A stretch of DNA of 64,000 bases from Isoetes taiwanensis. Lineage: Eukaryota > Streptophyta > Lycopodiopsida > Isoetales > Isoetaceae. The notes under the pieces were generated by a model. It was not told the DNA's origin and made no database searches. It saw only the letters and a program-made list of their open reading frames with translations. Of this stretch, positions 11,812-24,048 are shown piece after piece (the first letter of the stretch is position 1; each line of letters starts with the position of its first letter). The position numbers and the translations under genes are program-made. Location of the stretch: the NCBI GenBank assembly GCA_021234155.1, contig JAJEKV010000039.1, positions 4,942,745-5,006,744 of the forward strand. Reading direction: 5' to 3'.

Positions 11812-12954
11812 ATGTGAGAAATTAGAGTCTCTTTGCCATTCAAAGATTATGCACCGGCTTGGTCGGGGAAAGGAGGTGGATTGAAGCAAAAAGTGGGCGA
11901 GAACCTACTAAGAATTTTAGGTGCAAAACATGCGAGATATATGGGCAAGAGGAGACATATATCCACGGGATCCTATCACGGGCCAATTTCCTGAATTCAA
12001 CTCTGTAAGTGCTTTAGTGAAGTTTAGTTGTGAAGGCAAACGTGGTTTGCTAGGTTACGGTGAGAACATGACAAACTATATTCAACAGCTTTGTTTTAGA
12101 ATTCATCAGTTACATACAGTTGTAAAGGAGAAGGAGCAAGAATTAAGCACGCTAAGAGAACAAGACAAGCAATTGGCATCAAAAGTTGTAAAGCTTGAGC
12201 TGAAACTCTCTAACTTGCAACAAGATTATTCTTTTTGGAGACCTTTGTGATCAATCAAACTAATCGGAATTGAGATCATCCATAAGCATGTGGGAAGGAA
12301 GAATGCAAAGTCAAGACTTTGGAGAAAAGGTTACAGCAGCTTGAAGATGACGCCATTAGGTCTTCGGGAAAGGAATAGGAAAACAAAGCCAATTGAGTCA
12401 CTAAATCCGACTTGCGGTCAGCAAGGAGAAGAATTTATGCAATAAAGAGAGTTCTCAACACAAAAAAGGAGAAGAACAATGTTAGAGGTAACATAGGAAA
12501 GATTGTTAGAAGTATTGCAACAAAAGATGAGGTGCTGGCTATGTTGAATGATCCAAGGAATAGTTCTTTGCGTAGAGGTGTTGTGGACATGATCATGAAA
12601 GAAATTCACTCTAAGATTGATGCAAATGAAGTGCAAGCCCATTGTGACTCATCAGATATTAGTAGAGAAGCATATAGAGTTTTGTTTAAGTCATTTCAAG
12701 ATGCTCTTAAAGTATTGGGAACCAAAAAGGTTGTTGCACCTCGTCCTTATGCATTGAAGTTAATTGAGAAGAAGAAGAAAGCGACTATTGATGATGTTCT
12801 AGGTGGCATGCACTCACTCGAAGTCGGGACTGCCCATTTAATAAAAAGCACAAAGAAGAATAATGCATGTGAAAGTGTTGGCTTAAGCGAGAACAACAAT
12901 GTATGCGGTTTGACATGGAAGCATTGCTAAGATTCATGGTTGTCTTTTTATCAG
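11812..12954 (+). pseudogene. Transposase-like gene, exon 1, copy A
   Basis: Counterpart of 54304-55439 (see there). The start ATG at 11812 is followed at once by a TGA because 'atgacagaa' of copy B reads 'atgtgagaa' here. The open parts still encode the acidic N-terminal region with [20 protein letters not shown], a coiled coil ([20 protein letters not shown]), and [19 protein letters not shown] in a second frame from 12412. The splice donor after 12954 is altered (tcag|ggtatc against tcag|gtatgc). Confidence 0.7.
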
Positions 12955-13191
12955 GGTATCGCATTTGACTCATTTGAAGTCTGATTTTGATTTTATTTGG
13001 ATCACATTTGCAAGTTTTGCCATGCCTTAGTTGGAAAAATGTTTTAAATTTTGAAAGCTTGCACTTTTTGCTGCCATTTGCTTTTGTGACGAGGTTGTAC
13101 ACACCTGAGAGATCTAGGATTGCGAGCATGAACTCTCACTTGGCTTCAATTACCGTGGAATACCCGGATAATACTATATGAATCTTTTTTT

Positions 13192-13330
13192 GGGTTGCCC
13201 CTAGGGGGCAAACCCTCGTTATAATGGGTTTGTGGGATATCACGGTATATGCTAGAATATACTTAGTATATGTTGATATTACTAAAACCCTTTGTTCCCT
13301 GTAAATGCCGCGGTGGGTTCGTTGTGGATC
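13192..13330 (+). repeat. GGGTTGCCCC-motif repeat, unit 1, copy A
   Basis: Starts with the near-palindrome gggttgcccctagggggcaa and continues with a body containing 'tttgttccctgtaaa' and 'gcgttgtgg'. A second long copy lies at 20182-20320 and a short one at 17274-17360. The function is unknown; it may mark the joins of captured segments. Confidence 0.55.
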
Positions 13331-14039
13331 AAGGATGTTACGGGGCCAGGATGGCGGCTCAATCGATGAATCTGAACACATCGGGGGGCGATAAATTTGC
13401 TTATGGCTATATAGAAAAAAGAGTTAGGAATTAGAAAGCGGAGGGTGAGCCATAATCGGTGAGATCACCGGAAGCTGTAAGCTCTATGCATCCTCTCATT
13501 ACGGTGATTTCGATTTATATTCTATGCAAAAACCTATTTATTTAGGGATCCGAGCGGCGTGGAGGAAATATCTTCATTCACTTTGCATCTCGACTTTGAA
13601 CTTCCGTTTCAGCATCGTGTTCTTCAAAGATGCAGCTTCCTCCTCTTTGTTCCACAATTCTTAACAAATTCTTTGTTCTCTCTCTGTTCTAGTTTGCAAA
13701 TTTATTGTTTTACGCCCCTTTCTTCTTGAATTGTTCTCTCTTTTTTTTTCGTCTTTCAGGAGGTCAATGGTTAACAATGGAAGGATTATATGATAAAATT
13801 CCTTTTAGAGTAACCTTATCGGCGTCTTTTCATGAGCTAGCAGCATTTGCATAACCTTAGCAAAAGCGTGTTATTTTTGTGTAGTATTGAATTGCATCGT
13901 GGCCGAACCTTTGCGGTGAGACCATCTGGGACATCATAATCATACGATGTATTGCAGCGGATGAATCCACGGCGTCAGCTCTTTACATGGTGCGGCTTTT
14001 TAGGTGATGTTTAATCATCATGTAAGATACTTATATGTT

Positions 14040-14330
14040 CTAGTATTTGTCTATATTGTACAGATGAATTCTCAGCTAGGTGTCCTATTCTATGTTTTAT
14101 TTCCGTTTTATGTCTCACTAATTGTGGCCTTACTTCCATGCAACTCTTCTACACCAGCATTTTGCTCGAGCCATTTTCGTGCCTTGTTATTCTATCCAAG
14201 GGCTAGATTCCACCTGCAGATGAATTCTCACCTAGGTGTCTTATTCTATGTTTTATTTCCACAAGCATTTTGCTCTGTGCCATTTTACGTGCCTTGCTAT
14301 TCTATGCAAGGGTTAGGTACAACCTGCGGC
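14040..14330 (+). repeat. Tandem duplication around TTCTATGTTTTATTTCC, copy A
   Basis: Two imperfect direct units share 'cagatgaattctca', 'attctatgttttatttcc' and 'cattttgctc...gccttg'. A further pair (14600-14690 and 14705-14800) shares 'ttagttagttttaatctt' and 'aacaataagttttt'. Both recur in copy B (56560-56820 and 57083-57285). Confidence 0.6.
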
Positions 14331-14982
14331 GATGGGGCGCTTTGCACAATCAAAGTCCGTGCTTATTTTTCGCCCGGCCTTTCGGGTCTGATTTCTAACT
14401 TCTGATAGCATGATATTTTTACGCCATGGAGTTTTCAGCGATGTGAAGATATATCTTTGGATAAGGAAAATCCATCTCTGCCTTTGCGCAACATGATTCA
14501 AACACCCTTTTCGCTTTTCGAAGGTACTCTATGAATCACGCCATGTAAAGTAATTGGAAGCCTTGTTTCAAAGTCACTGAAATTGTCATATTTAGGTCTT
14601 TTTTCGTGCCTTACACATCGTAGTTAGTTTTAATCTTCTCTTTGCTTAACAATAAGTTTTTGTACCGGTGTCTTTTCTTGTGCTTGAAAAGATAGAAATT
14701 GTTACTTTTCGGTGTTTTTTTTTTTTGTGCCTTAGATCTTTAGTTAGTTTTAATCTTATCTTGCCCTAACAATAAGTTTTATGTACCAATGTCATTTCGT
14801 TTTTACATCTAGCATGTTACGCAAGATGGGCGTTTTGGCATTTGCGGATAAAGGGATCAATCATCGAAGGAAGTATTCACAGTTGGCATCTATAATCTTT
14901 GCAAATATTAGACATAGTATTGCTATGATTTACAAGACATTGCCTTTAGGGTTTGGATAAAAAGGGTAGCACTTCTTTTCAG

Positions 14983-15929
14983 GAACATTGCTTGAGGGTT
15001 ATTAAAAGAACCTTTGTCGCGTCGTGATGCGGATGGGCATATCATACTGCGTGAATGTTGACACAGATGTGATAATATCAGAGGAGCCTCCATATGGTAT
15101 ACTTTTATACTGCACAAAAACACGTTAAGAACGCATTGTAAGCCAGAAGAGCTCTATCACATAATTGAACGTTTTGCACTTGGTCAACGGCGTCTTGAAC
15201 TGTTTGGGAAAGACCATAATATTCGTGCTGGTTGGGTGACCATTGGAAAGGGGCTCACTTCATCAAACTATAATACCCATTGACTAAGAATTCAAATATC
15301 ATGAACATAATTAATTCAGAGTTGGCTGTTCTCTGAGTCTTATATATTGTTGCAGACTTATTCAAAGTATTTCTCGATGCGAGGAAGGTAAAAGTATGGC
15401 AAGGAGGCTGTGGAAACCCTCCGGTGATGCTCCCCATTTGGTTGGCACAACCCTTGAGATAAGCACTTACCGCCCAAATCACCTCCACTTAGACCACAAC
15501 GGCCGCCCCGGTCCCAAAGGCTGCAAGTGCATCTCGGCCTTGATGACTTCTAGCAATAAGAAGCCTCGGTTGCGGCATCTCCCTACTGTTCCTCAAGATG
15601 GGCAAGTAGCACCATAAAATGGCCTACTACGGTAGAGTCATCACTTTATTCTTTGTGGTGGATGTTGTTCTTTGGGCTGATCTCGATTCCCCTATGGTTC
15701 AAAATCCAAAGGTTGCTTTCGGTATTCTTTTCTTTGGCGGTTACGTAGCAAAGACACATTTGTTGCCTGCATGCGTGATGGTGGCTTGGATAAAGATGTT
15801 TCAGATTATTTAGGGATAGATACCGTTGAGCTTCCAAAAGAAACTACCAGCACTCAAGAGGGGACACCTGTGGAGGTTGTGGAAAGTACCCCAAATGGAA
15901 GTATATCTGATGTTGGGAGGCCAGAATGA
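14983..15929 (+). pseudogene. METTL14/MTB-like m6A methyltransferase fragment, copy A
   Basis: The degraded counterpart of 57473-58424. Exon-like pieces keep [20 protein letters not shown] and the C-terminal frame ending in SISDVGRPE with stop at 15927-15929. CAG/CTG-associated changes break the first and third exons. See the copy B entry for the family argument. Confidence 0.75.
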
Positions 15930-16410
15930 GGCCTTTTATTCATGTCACATGAAATTCAAATTTTGCCTTATCATGTACATTATATTTTGAGATATTGTAA
16001 GCTCAATTCTGTAGTTGGAGCATTACACTCTGTATATAAAAATTTTGTGTACCATTTGGTGCTGGATTTGGTGCCCAAAGGCTCCATCAACGAACATTAC
16101 AAAGTTTTCGTCTTTGCAATTAACCTTTTAAAGATCGATCTTCGACCCGGGGGCCAACCGCGCAATTCAAGTATTGCCGATTCTTGAGAGATAATAATTG
16201 AGATATTTTTGTTGTAGACTAGAAATTAGTAAGATATCTTGTGTGATATTGTATATCACTGTTCTATCTGTTGTGGGTGGTGGTCGTCGTTGTCATGAAC
16301 CCAATTTAGATGGAGATTATGACATTTTTTAAGCCCAATTTTGATGGAAATCAAGGGGAATGTTTTTCCTAGATTAGAAATTGATTTCGATTTAGGCTTC
16401 TTGCTTCATA

Positions 16411-17130
16411 TTCATCCTTAAACCTAAATCTAGAGAATTATATATCGGATAATGGATGTGAATGGCTATTATGTCCAGTAGGTCATTACCTCTGTAAAGG
16501 GTTCTATGACATTTGAGTCCTTTACATGGCATAATGGACCTCCTCATGGGAATTACCTAGTACAAGATTGTCTAGAAGCATCATTAGGATGTCAACTATT
16601 TACATTTTAGAAATACTTCTTAGATGGTTTTCCATGTAGGGTTTCGTCGTAGAAGCAAAGCACATGCCTCTAGATCAAGGCCATTCCCATTTGCTACGTT
16701 CAAGGCTATTCCCATTGCTACGCCACTCTTGAACTTGAGTAATCTCTTGATGAATCCGGTTGCTACATATTCATCCCTAAACCTAAATCTAGCAAATTAT
16801 ATATCGAATAATGGATGTGAATGGCAATTATGTCTAGTAGGTCATTACGTCTGTAAAGGGTTCTAGCAGCATTTTGGAGTCCTTTACATGGCGTAATGGA
16901 CCTCCTCGTGAGAATTACCTAGTATAAGATTGTCTAGAAGCATCATTGGGATGTCAACTATTTACATTTTAGAAATACTTCTTACATGGTTTTCCATGTA
17001 GGGTTTCGTCGTAGAAGCAAAGCACATGCCTCTAGATCAAGGCCATTCCCATTGCTGCGTTCAAGGCTATCCCCATTGCTACTTGCCACTCTTGAACTTG
17101 AGTAAACTCTTGATGGATCCAGTTGCTACA
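16411..17130 (+). repeat. Tandem duplication, two units of about 360 bp, copy A
   Basis: Both units start 'ttcatcc.taaacctaaatct' and end 'gttgctaca'. They share the segments 'tggatgtgaatggc', 'gtaggtcattac' and 'gtagggtttcgtcgtagaag'. No coding potential. Present in both copies of the duplicated region. Confidence 0.85.
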
Positions 17131-17273
17131 AGAAAATGTCTCATGAACATAGACACTAAGAGAAATGATGCCTTCTAACTTTGATTGCCCAAGACTGCCT
17201 CAAAAAAGAACAATAAAAGAAGTTACAGTTGATAAGTACAATTATGGTTATGTATGCTGACTCAACCAATTTT

Positions 17274-17360
17274 GGGTTGCCCCTAGGGGGGCAAACCCTG
17301 GCTTATGTGGATTTGTGGCATATCCTGGGTATGCTAGAATATACCCAGGTACCAGAAATG
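17274..17360 (+). repeat. GGGTTGCCCC-motif repeat, short unit, copy A
   Basis: Contains gggttgcccctaggggggca and a truncated body. It lies just left of the Helitron insertion site. Confidence 0.5.
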
Positions 17361-17379
17361 AATTATCTTATTATTATTA

Positions 17380-19638
17380 CTAGTTAAGGTGCCCAGCGTT
17401 GCTGGGCATAGCTAGAAACTGTGAATGACATACTGGAGCAATTGTGAAATGGATTCTTGTTTTTAAAATTGGATAATCAAGAGTATTTGACCACATTTCG
17501 CACTTCCCCTTATCTTTTCCGTTTTCCTTTTTCATTTTGCCTTTGTCTACTTTTTTTTTTTTTTCCTATTTTCCCCTTGCCCCTTTTCCCTTTTTACATT
17601 TTTCAATTTACTTTTTTTCTTTTTCCATTATTCCATTTCCTCTTTTTCTCTTTTTTTGTTTCTGCTTCCCCATTTTTCCTTTTCTATTTTTCCCTTCCGT
17701 TTTGTGCAATTTGTGGTTGCCCCTTTTCCCTTTCCTTGTGCCCTTCCCCCCCTCTCTTTTTCCATTTCCCTCTTCCCCTTTTCCTCGTGCCCTTCTTTCT
17801 AAGTCTTCCTTTCTGCTTTCCCCTTTCCTTTCCCTTTTCCCTTTCGTTCTCCCCACCTTTTCCTTTTTCCCCTTTTTCCCTTCCTTTTTCCTCTTTTGCC
17901 CAGCCCTTCAGGCTTCCTTTTTTTCTAGTGCCCTTTTCCCTTCCTTTTTCCCCCTCCTTTTTTCTTTTCCCTTTTTCCCTTTCCCTTTTTCCATGTCCAT
18001 TTTTCCTTCGCTTTTTCCCTTTCCATCTTCCCTTTTTTGCCATGTCCCTTTTCTCTTCTATTTTTTCATGCTCTTTTTTCGCTCCTCTTTTCCCCTTTCT
18101 TCACCTTTTTCCTCCTCCCCCTCCTTTTTCCTTTTTTCCTTCTCTTTTTCTTTTTCTATTTTGCTCTTCCTTTTTATTCACCTCCCCTTTCTATTTTTCC
18201 ATTTTACCTCCCGTTTTTTCCCTTTTGCCGTTTTCCATTTGCTTCCACTTTTTTCACGTTTGCCTTTTCCATTTTCAACCTCCTTGCTTTTCCCTTTTTC
18301 TATCCCCTCCCCTTTTCACATTCCTTTTCTCCCATTCCATCCCCTTCGTTTCCCTTTCCCCCTTCCCCTTTACCAATGGCCTTTTTCCCTTCCCTTTTCC
18401 TCCTCTCCCGACCCTTTCTCTATTCCGCTTTTTTTGGGTGCCCTTTTTTCCCTTCCATTTTTCTCTCTTAGCCTCCTTTTTATTTCTTTTTTTCCCTTTC
18501 TTTTTTCTCATGTCTTTTTTTTCCTTCCCTTTATTTCTCTTCCCTTTTCTGAGTGCCATTTTATTCCTTCCCTTTGCCCACCCTTTCCCTCTTCCCTTTT
18601 TCTCGTAGTCTTTTTTCTTTCCCTTTCCTCCCTCACTTGTTCTTTTTCTTTTTTCCCTTTCCCTTTCCTCCCTCCTTTCTCTTTTTTTTTTCCGCTTCTC
18701 TCATTCTTTTCTCTTCCTCTTTTCCCCATGCCTTTTTTCCCTTTTGCCCCTCCCCTCGCTTTTTCCTTTTACCCTTTCCATCCCTTCTCTCCTCCCTTTT
18801 TCTCTTTCCTTTTTTTTTTCGTGTCCTTTTTCCCTTCCTTTTTTCTCCTTTCCCCACCTTTTTTCTCTCCCCCTTTCCCACTGTCCCTTTTCGCTCCCTC
18901 CTTCTCTCCCCTTTTTCCCTTTCCTTTTCCCTTTTCCTTTTCCCTTCCCTTCTCTCTACCCTTTTCCTCATCCCTTTTTTCCCTTCCTTTTACTCCTGTC
19001 CTCACCCTTTCCCTCTTCTCCTTTTCATAGTGTCATTTTTTCCTTTATTTTCTCTCTTACTTTTCCTTTCTCTTTTTTGTGCTATTTTCTATTTCCTTTT
19101 CCCTTTTATCCGTGTCTTTTTTGCCTTTATCTCCTCCCTTTTCCTCCTTTCCCCACCTTTTTACTCTCCCCCTTTCCAAGTGTTCCTTTTCACTCCCTCC
19201 TCCTCCCCCTTTCTTTTACCTTTTCCTTTCCCTTTCCCTTTTCTTTCCTTTTCCCTTTTCCTTTTCCCTTCCCTTTTCTCTACCCTTTTCCTCATCCCCT
19301 TTTCAACTTCCCTTTTACTCCTATCCTCATCCTTTCCATCTTCTCCTTTTCATAGTGTCCTTTTTTTCTTTATTTTCCTTTCCCTTTTTCGTGCTCTTTT
19401 CGCTTCCCTTTTTTCCTTTCTTTCTATCCCTTTTACCCGTGCCTTTTTGCCTTTCACTTCGCCATTTTCTCCTCCCTTTTCCTTATCCCTTTCCTCTTCA
19501 GACATTAGAGCATGGCCAATCATGGTGGAGGGAAGTCGTGCGATAAATCTCGACCTCCGAATGCAATCGGATGATCTCAACCATCCAAATTAGGGTTTCA
19601 TTCATGACATACTTACGCTATAACATTATAATATAAGA
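17380..19638 (-). mobile_element. Non-autonomous Helitron, 2259 bp
   Basis: Read on the minus strand it starts TCTTATATTATAATG at 19638 and ends with the hairpin GCCCAGC-AAC-GCTGGGC (17407-17391) followed by ACCTTAACTAG, the classic Helitron 3' end (stem-loop about 11 nt before CTRR). It sits between A and T with no target duplication. The matching empty site is intact at 59877|59878 in copy B. No Rep/helicase is encoded; the body is a polypyrimidine minisatellite. Confidence 0.9.
17505..19498 (+). repeat. Degenerate polypyrimidine minisatellite inside the Helitron
   Basis: About 2 kb of nearly pure C/T on the plus strand. It is built from imperfect blocks that begin with short 'gtgcc' or 'gtgtc' interruptions followed by tttttcccttcc-type runs. 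The long Phe/Leu/Pro/Ser and Lys/Arg/Gly/Glu open frames it gives on the two strands come from base composition and are not genes. Confidence 0.9.
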
Positions 19639-20181
19639 TTATTTCTATTATCATCTTATTCTAACTGTGTTTATAACAATTGGAATCTATCCATGGCTAG
19701 ATGAAATTCCACTACAATCCTATAGAAAACTTGCAGCTGTAATTACGTTTCATCCCTTTATCACAAAAAGTGACTTGGAACAAAGGTAGATAAGAAAACC
19801 CTTGTGTTCTTTCATTAAATAAGTGGAACGTTTAGCCATCATAAAACACAATTAGCAGGTTTGGAGTGGCAGTTTAAGCCAACGTCTTGGCTCTTGACCT
19901 TGGTTATCAAGGTCTACTCTATGAATGCAATCACAAGCAAGCCTACTGGGCCTACAAAAGACCCCAAAAAATAGATCCGGAGATAGAAGATGACGTCAAT
20001 TTCTGGTGCTTCTTCCATTCTGGCTTCTAACCCGCAAAACCATAGCCAAGGCTAATTCTATCTATGAGTCTTTCAAATTTCGTCTGCAAAAGAAATACTC
20101 TTTATTTGTAGATTTATTTTTTATAGTGGCCCATTATGCTCGAATAATTGTGATGGGAAGAACAAAGAACATATTTCTTTT

Positions 20182-20320
20182 GGATTGCCCCTAGGGGGGC
20201 AAATCCTCGCTTATGTGGTTTGTGGCATATCCTAGGTATGTGCTGGTGACTGCCCCAAACCCATTGTTCCCTGTAAACTGGCGTTAACCTGCGTTGTGGG
20301 CCGCTGATGTTTGAACTGGA
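20182..20320 (+). repeat. GGGTTGCCCC-motif repeat, unit 2, copy A
   Basis: Begins ggattgcccctaggggggca and shares the body 'attgttccctgtaaa...gcgttgtgg' with unit 1 at 13192. It directly precedes the LRR fragment. Confidence 0.55.
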
Positions 20321-20483
20321 TAACTGGAAAAACAGACAGAGCATCTGGCTATGGCGACCTCCAAGAGGCGAAGCCCTCCAACCATTCCTGAGGGCCAAGC
20401 TTTTTGGATTATATGGCTCTATATCCGTTACCATTAGCAGATTCAAGAAAGATTTGTATCAGAAAGGGGATCCAGGCTATTCA

Positions 20484-20697
20484 AGATGAAAGATTCTTGG
20501 TGGAATTGAAGGAAGCTTTGCAAGCTTTAACAGGCAGTGTCCTAGACACATGGGTGTCTGGTACTGATCCATGTTCTTGGACGGGGATCATTTGCACGGG
20601 CAAAAGAATTACAGCTATATTTCTAATCAAAGCTTGTCAGGATCAATATCTCCTGCAAGTTTTTAGCCTAGTTACAAATGTGAAAGTTCGCATTTGA
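20484..20697 (+). pseudogene. LRR receptor N-terminal fragment (LRRNT_2), copy A
   Basis: The translation contains [39 protein letters not shown] and KRITAIFL, the cap domain that precedes leucine-rich repeats in plant receptor kinases (L..FK..L, then W....PC.W.G..C). In another frame [11 protein letters not shown] follows as in a first LRR, so the fragment is frame-shifted. Downstream sequence to about 21150 gives only broken frames. No kinase domain is present. It looks like a captured gene piece inside the intron of the transposase-like gene. Confidence 0.7.
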
Positions 20698-22122
20698 GAT
20701 ACTGATACCAACAAATTAGCTTGGATCAGCTGGGCTAGTGCCTGAGGAGCTCTGCCTGTTTGATTCAACAGTCTCAGGTTGAAAAAGTTTGTGAAATTAG
20801 TGGATTTGGTATTTAGCGCCAAGTATTCCATAAAGTGGGCTAATGGCAAAATTATGTTCTAAAGCTAAAGGCAGAAGACATGACTCCAGTTAGCGACATT
20901 GGTTATGCTTACTCTCCTTGGGGCCTGCCTTCGTAATCTTCTTCCCAGTGTTCTTGGTTCCCCTGTAACCAGATACCTCCAAGCTACAAGAATTCTTGAC
21001 TGATTCACTTCGGACAAAGGTTGCTCTTCGGAGAGCACGGTATGATGAAAGTTGAGGGGGAGTTACCATCTATCGAGACAGGCTGAAACACCTCTACGCC
21101 CAAGGGATCGACCCAACATGGATGCCAATCCAGAAGCCAACATGAACTGCAGCAAGGATGCACAAAATGTCAATGTTTTAAAATAGCAATTTTGATTGAT
21201 TGCAAAAACATCACTTTCAAGTACGATTTAAGCCACTTCAACCTCCGGGCATGGAGGGCAACCCTCTGTGCGCAACACCTTGATTATTTAAGTTTTCATA
21301 GTTTATAGTGGAACAGAATGGCAAGTATTTGTGCGAAGGGGACTGTTTTAATAATGCACTGCATTTGGTTTTCTTTAGAGTAGTAAACTATATTGGATAT
21401 CCCAATCGAGCTGATGTCTTTGTGACTTTTATGTTCTCATGCACTACTAACATCACTATAGACTTGAAACAATTTTATTGCCATGTTGCACTCTAGGAAT
21501 TTCCAGCGTTGCAACTACTGCAAAACAGCATACCAAAGATATGTCCAAGTTAGAGTTCAACAAGCTTGGCTTTATTCAGCCAAAGCTATTTATACAAGGC
21601 CACTATGCATACAGAAATCACAGCCAAAACTAGTTATACAAGGCCACCATGCAGCCAAAACTAGTTACACAAGGCCACTCCAGAATACCTTTAGGAATGC
21701 AAGGATCACTGAGTGTTCTTAGCATGGCCATGGCATGAGTAGATGTCTGATATTTGACCATAATCTTGGCTGTTTTGACTTCTGTATTGCTCCATAATGA
21801 TGTCATGTTTTTCTGCATAAATAATTATAGATGCCTTTTAGCATAAAAGCCAAGTATTCAGACAGCGAATGATAGTAGCAGCTGCCTCCATAAGTTCATC
21901 AAATATACTCATCCTCGTATACTTGAGAATCTCTATGACAGTGACCACAGGTTGCAATTGCAATCCAGTTTAGAATAAGATACCCTGTCCAGCTTATAAA
22001 ACATTATACATTATACAAAATTAATATTACAATAGAATTATACAAAATTAATATTACAATAGGAGCATCAATGATATTACAATATTTCATATCTAATCTC
22101 AAGCTTTTCTCATCATTATTAG

Positions 22123-23553
22123 GTACAGGAGGCTGAAGTTCAAGGCACGCTAGAGATATGTCTTAAACTTGATGAAATGGAACTAACCAACAAGAAGAAG
22201 TTTGAGAGGGTATCAATGGTCTTGATGAATTATGCTCTTCGTTCAGACTATGAGAAGAGAGGACGGAAGCCAAAGAAAGGCGAGAAACCGAGGGATCCAG
22301 AATGGTTTTCAGTGCAGTCAGAAGAGCATACGTGGTGGCTTGTAATGTTCCAAGTGCAAAAAGAAAATTACAGCATATTGAAATGGGTCTTCGATCAGAC
22401 AGAACTACCACGACTAATTGGGTTCTACAAATCAGGAGAATTGCTAAAAGTGGATGGCCACGGTTCCTTCAAAATCAGGTTTCATTTGGCTTAGACCTTA
22501 AAGACTGAGAAGGCAATGTATAACATATCTTCCACACCATTACAAACCCATAGCAATTGCATTTATTGTATGTATAAACTGAAAGAACAGAAGAGAGGCA
22601 GAAGTTCAAGCACCTTGGCATGTAACCAAGAATTGCCACCCAATAGGAACCAGAAGGATTCAAACTTTAATGCTATATTGCCAATTCCCACGAGCGAGTT
22701 CACTTTTTGCACCTTGCATGCATTAGTCGAATTGTGGAGAAAATGATCCATCCACGGTTGTTGCTTTATGCGGAATATTAAAGGTGAGGAAGAAAGAAAT
22801 GAAGGAATAGAAAGAGTGGAGAAGGTTTTATCAGAGGCCGGATTACATGGTGGTTTTGTCACATTGGAGAAGGATGAGAAGAAATCAATGAAGAGTTCAG
22901 TGCCTGCCAAAGTCTCTTTGGGTGGTGACAAAGCGCGACGCTTTTTGAAAAGCGTAGATCCAAAACGTAAAGGTATGTTTGAATTCGGAAAGAAGCTTGT
23001 GCAGGCCGAGAAGGATAGAACAGATAGAGCACGATCTACCATTAAAAAATTAGAAGCATGGAATGCATTTTCTGATTTAAATGCACTGTTGCAGAAGCAT
23101 TCTTTCAACCCAGAAGATGCAAATGCTTTCAAAGATAGGGTCTCAAAGTTTACAACAGCATACATTGCAGCATGGGGAGAAAGCGAGGTTAGTCACTATA
23201 TCCACATATTGCATGCACATGTGCCCTGGTTCGCCAAAACATATGGTAGTCTTGCAGTTTGGAATACTCAAGGTATGGAAAAATCGCATAAACAAGCAAA
23301 AACGTCCTTCCATAGAGCAACGCAGAGAGGTGGCAATAGATTGACATCCAAACCCTTGTACCAAATGAATCAGTGGTTCTATAGGAGACTAATTGCAAGG
23401 CATGAGAGAAATATGAGACGAAGAGCAAATCCTATAACTGAACTATCAAAAAAAAGGAAAAGGGAAGCTTGGATGAAGTCGAATGGCAAGGCAACACAAA
23501 TGGAATGGAGATCAAGAAGACAACGAGTTGGAAGCAGCTGGAAGTTGGAATAG
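22123..23553 (+). pseudogene. Transposase-like gene, exon 2, copy A
   Basis: Counterpart of 62444-63876. Two breaks: a TAG at 22491-22493 where copy B reads 'cttcagacc', and a frame change near 22690-22770. From 22768 to the stop at 23553 the frame is open and intact, including [38 protein letters not shown] and [20 protein letters not shown], where copy B is damaged. Between them the two copies show the exon was open throughout. Confidence 0.75.
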
Positions 23554-24048
23554 ATTCCCGGGGGATTCACCTCTATTGTAGGTATATATGCCATGTGCGT
23601 TCCTTAGGTTGCCAAAAAACCCATTGTATACGACAGTTCCATATGAAAAACCCTTTGTATACGACTACATTATTTGTAAAAGAATGCAACCCATATCATA
23701 TAATTACTTGCCCAAAACACTTTTACTTGACAACCCCTTCCATACATATACGATATCTCTATTATTTTTTATATATAATATATATATTATCATAGTCTTA
23801 TAATATTATCACAGAATCCCCAACAATAGAAGCTCACCAAAAATGACGAACCCTTAGAGTATGAATACGAATCAAACACTGGCGCCACCACAATCCCTCT
23901 GGTATCCGTACCGCATTCAAACTATAAAGACCTTATATTTTTCTTATGTATACGGTACTAGAGAGGCAATAAAAAAACCCATTTGGTGCACTCACATGTT
24001 TCATACCCCATAATCTAGGTGAACCCCCCGGGAATAGATTAACTCAGC

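Larger units (their letters stand above)
12955..22122 (+). other. Long intron of the transposase-like gene, copy A
   Basis: Bounded by the donor after 12954 and the acceptor ttattag at 22122. It carries gene fragments (METTL14, LRR), three copies of a GGGTTGCCCCTAGGGG motif repeat, tandem duplications and the Helitron. Without the Helitron it matches the 7.0-kb intron of copy B. Confidence 0.55.

Noticed and set aside
17457-19593. Long Phe/Leu/Pro/Ser-rich plus-strand frames and Lys/Arg/Gly/Glu-rich minus-strand frames (up to 497 codons)
   Set aside because: They are the translation of a polypyrimidine tract, which rarely contains stops. No domain, start context or splice signal supports them.
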